This document shows positions 62,416 through 64,000 of a stretch of DNA of 64,000 nt, in pieces. The translations under genes were made by a program, and so were the position numbers. This DNA comes from Hyphochytrium catenoides. Taxonomy: Eukaryota > Sar > Hyphochytriomycetes > Hyphochytriales > Hyphochytriaceae. The notes below the pieces were generated by a model. It was not told where the DNA came from. It saw only the letters and a program-made list of their open reading frames with translations, and did no database searches. The stretch covers positions 62,001 through 126,000 of the forward strand of contig FLMG01000154.1 of NCBI GenBank assembly GCA_900088475.1. Direction: 5' to 3'. The first letter of the stretch is position 1. Every line of letters begins with the position of its first letter.

Positions 62416-63804
62416 CTACATATCTTTCAAAGTAGGAGGAATGATACTTGATTTCCTTTGTCTTGATCCACTGCGTTGCATAGCCTCTTGCCAAGCAGTG
62501 ATTCCGCTGTTAGCTCTTTGACTTCCGAAAGCCTGTCCTGTCTCCCGGCCAGTCTCCCTTCCTGTCTCACTTGTGTCACTGTCTTTTCGGGCTGTGGTCG
62601 ACGCTCGAACAGTAGCAACTACCTTAGTGCTGACCACTTCCGATACTCCATGCCACTTTCGTCCTCCCCCACTAGCTCCCGTGAATCGACTGCCTGTTCT
62701 CGTCAGCGTCTGCATAGAGTCAGCGGATGGGCTCTCTGGCCTGGCTCTCGCAGAAGAGTTGGCCTGTCCGGTAGTAGAGGAGTCCTTCGCTCCCTTTTCC
62801 AGCACGTTATCAAAGCTGCCGGAGTCCTTGCTTTTCCTTGAAAGAGACAATGCAGTCGCAACATGAAGATTTGGGTCTTGAACTCCTCTACCAATCCTTG
62901 CATCTAGCCTCTCCTTAGCCCTCCAATCTTCTTCTTTGGCTGAATTTTGGGACATCTCTTGAGATTCTTTCCGAGCCGTTGCAACGAAAGGACTCCGCTG
63001 TGGACGTTTGCTCATTTCGCGTTGGGCATGGTGTGCAGCGGCAGCGTCGGTTCCGTCAATCACGTTCTCCAGTTCAAAAGGCTCGTCAGTTGTGCTCGGG
63101 CGACCCACCTCCTTTCCTTGGGCCTTCGCAGCCAGTGCAGGACGTTTAGAAGTGAGGTCGGGAGAAGGATCCACTACATGAGTAAGACCTTCCCTGCTGC
63201 TGTCAGAGTCTAACAAGGGGCTAGGTGCCCTGCCGCTGCTTCGTGGACTTGCAGGGCTCGTTTGGCTGAGGAGGCTAGCCCCTACGTCTAAGTATAGTGG
63301 TGCATGAGGCCCGAGATGGACCTGAAGAAACTCTTCACACTTCTCCTCCTGCTGTCGCTGAAGCTTGCTGGCTGGCGTCGAGACCCATGACTTCTTCCAG
63401 CCCGATTCTTGAGTCTCTGGCTTTACCAGCATGCTCTGCTTCATACTTCCGCCTTCCTTCTCAGTGCTACTTAGATCTATTGTGGCTGTTTGCTGGATTG
63501 GCTTTTGATAGGCGCTTGACAGATAAGACGTCTCTCCCTGGAAAGATATCTCTTTCCTATCTCTGACAACATGCGGTGCGCTCTCTCTCAGTCCGTCGAG
63601 CGCCAGCTCATCAAAGAGCCCCTCATACATTCCTAGGCCACCCGAGCAGATGCTGTCGATCACCTTGGCATCTATGAACCAGGAGGCGAGGTACGGGAGG
63701 ATGCCAGATGAAAAGAAGAGAACAGTAGGCACGCCTATAAACGTGTCAATGAAGAAACCAGCGGAAAAGGACCACAACCAGGTCCAACCTTCTCCTTGAC
63801 GAGT
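62416..63804 (-). CDS. Unrecognised protein with one hydrophobic segment and a long disordered tail, 5' part not found
   Basis: A 463-codon open exon ends at the stop at 62416 and starts after an acceptor (ttgccttgtag) at 63804; no start Met is near the beginning, so earlier exons probably lie left of this on the transcript, at or beyond the window edge. The start has a hydrophobic helix pair (WLWSFSAGFFIDTFIGVPT, then LFFSSGILPYLASW), and the rest is Ser/Thr/Arg/Glu-rich and probably disordered, ending IIPPTLKDM. The hydrophobic start resembles the last membrane helices of large multi-pass proteins, but that is only an impression. The 320 bp to its left (62093-62415) hold nothing recognisable. 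Confidence 0.55.
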   Translation of the reverse strand, partial: TRQGEGWTWLWSFSAGFFIDTFIGVPTVLFFSSGILPYLASWFIDAKVIDSICSGGLGMYEGLFDELALDGLRESAPHVVRDRKEISFQGETSYLSSAYQKPIQQTATIDLSSTEKEGGSMKQSMLVKPETQESGWKKSWVSTPASKLQRQQEEKCEEFLQVHLGPHAPLYLDVGASLLSQTSPASPRSSGRAPSPLLDSDSSREGLTHVVDPSPDLTSKRPALAAKAQGKEVGRPSTTDEPFELENVIDGTDAAAAHHAQREMSKRPQRSPFVATARKESQEMSQNSAKEEDWRAKERLDARIGRGVQDPNLHVATALSLSRKSKDSGSFDNVLEKGAKDSSTTGQANSSARARPESPSADSMQTLTRTGSRFTGASGGGRKWHGVSEVVSTKVVATVRASTTARKDSDTSETGRETGRETGQAFGSQRANSGITAWQEAMQRSGSRQRKSSIIPPTLKDM

Positions 63805-64000
63805 CTACAAGGCAAAGAGTAAGCTCTAGTGGGATGACATTTGGCGGTAGACAGATAGGGGAAGGACCAAGACCATGGAGCCAAGTAGCGGGGAAAGGTC
63901 ACTTGGAAGCACAGCAGTGGTTAGTTGATGGTAGGACAGATCAATGGGAAGACGAAGACGTGGCGTGAGGACCTAGAGGTAGGGCATGAGGGCATTCACC

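Noticed and set aside
1..64000. CRISPR arrays, phage, operons or riboswitches
   Set aside because: The window is intron-rich eukaryotic DNA; no regularly spaced repeats or bacterial-style gene organisation were seen.

Overview
This is a nuclear genome window from a microbial eukaryote. The genes are broken by many short GT-AG introns (down to about 34 nt, one probable GC-AG), intergenic DNA carries long CT/GA microsatellites, and there is a 31-N assembly gap. The gene set points to a flagellated, osmotrophic protist, most likely a stramenopile near the labyrinthulomycetes/thraustochytrids or oomycetes. It has a fungal-type fatty acid synthase fused into one chain of about 4,150 aa, a 7TM receptor fused to a PIP kinase, a two-domain soluble adenylyl cyclase, an axonemal EFHC/Rib72 protein and a secreted fungalysin. 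The taxonomic call is inference. No RNA evidence was available; exon joins rest on splice motifs, frame continuity and family similarity.

Layout, left to right. 1-7404 (-): soluble adenylyl cyclase with added FYVE and PH domains, running off the left edge. 8966-10094 (-): BRI3-like membrane protein. 13165-17882 (+): GPCR-PIP kinase. 18599-19029 (-): possible orphan exons. 20316-22828 (+): fungalysin. 24426-25765 (+): ankyrin protein. 25943-28829 (-): malonyl-CoA decarboxylase that appears fused to a cyclic-nucleotide-binding domain ending in a PTS1-like SRI. 30085-33302 (-): RRP6/EXOSC10 exosome nuclease. 34923-36036 (+): small protein with an N-myristoylation-type start. 36320-52496 (-): type I FAS, 27 exons, order AT-ER-DH-MPT-ACP-ACP-KR-KS-PPT. 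53592-53805: cluster of CCAAT boxes upstream of FAS. 54327-59299 (-): EFHC-type protein with three DM10 domains. 60474-62092: large imperfect inverted repeat carrying two broken transposase-like copies. 62416-63804 (-): unrecognised, mostly disordered protein.

How the genes may work together. FAS consumes malonyl-CoA and MCD destroys it. MCD here seems to carry a cAMP/cGMP-binding domain, and an adenylyl cyclase with lipid-binding FYVE and PH modules lies about 20 kb away, as does a receptor-linked PIP kinase. A link between cAMP, phosphoinositides and malonyl-CoA is attractive but remains inference. The strongest candidates for something undescribed are the MCD-CNBD fusion and the FYVE/PH-bearing soluble cyclase.
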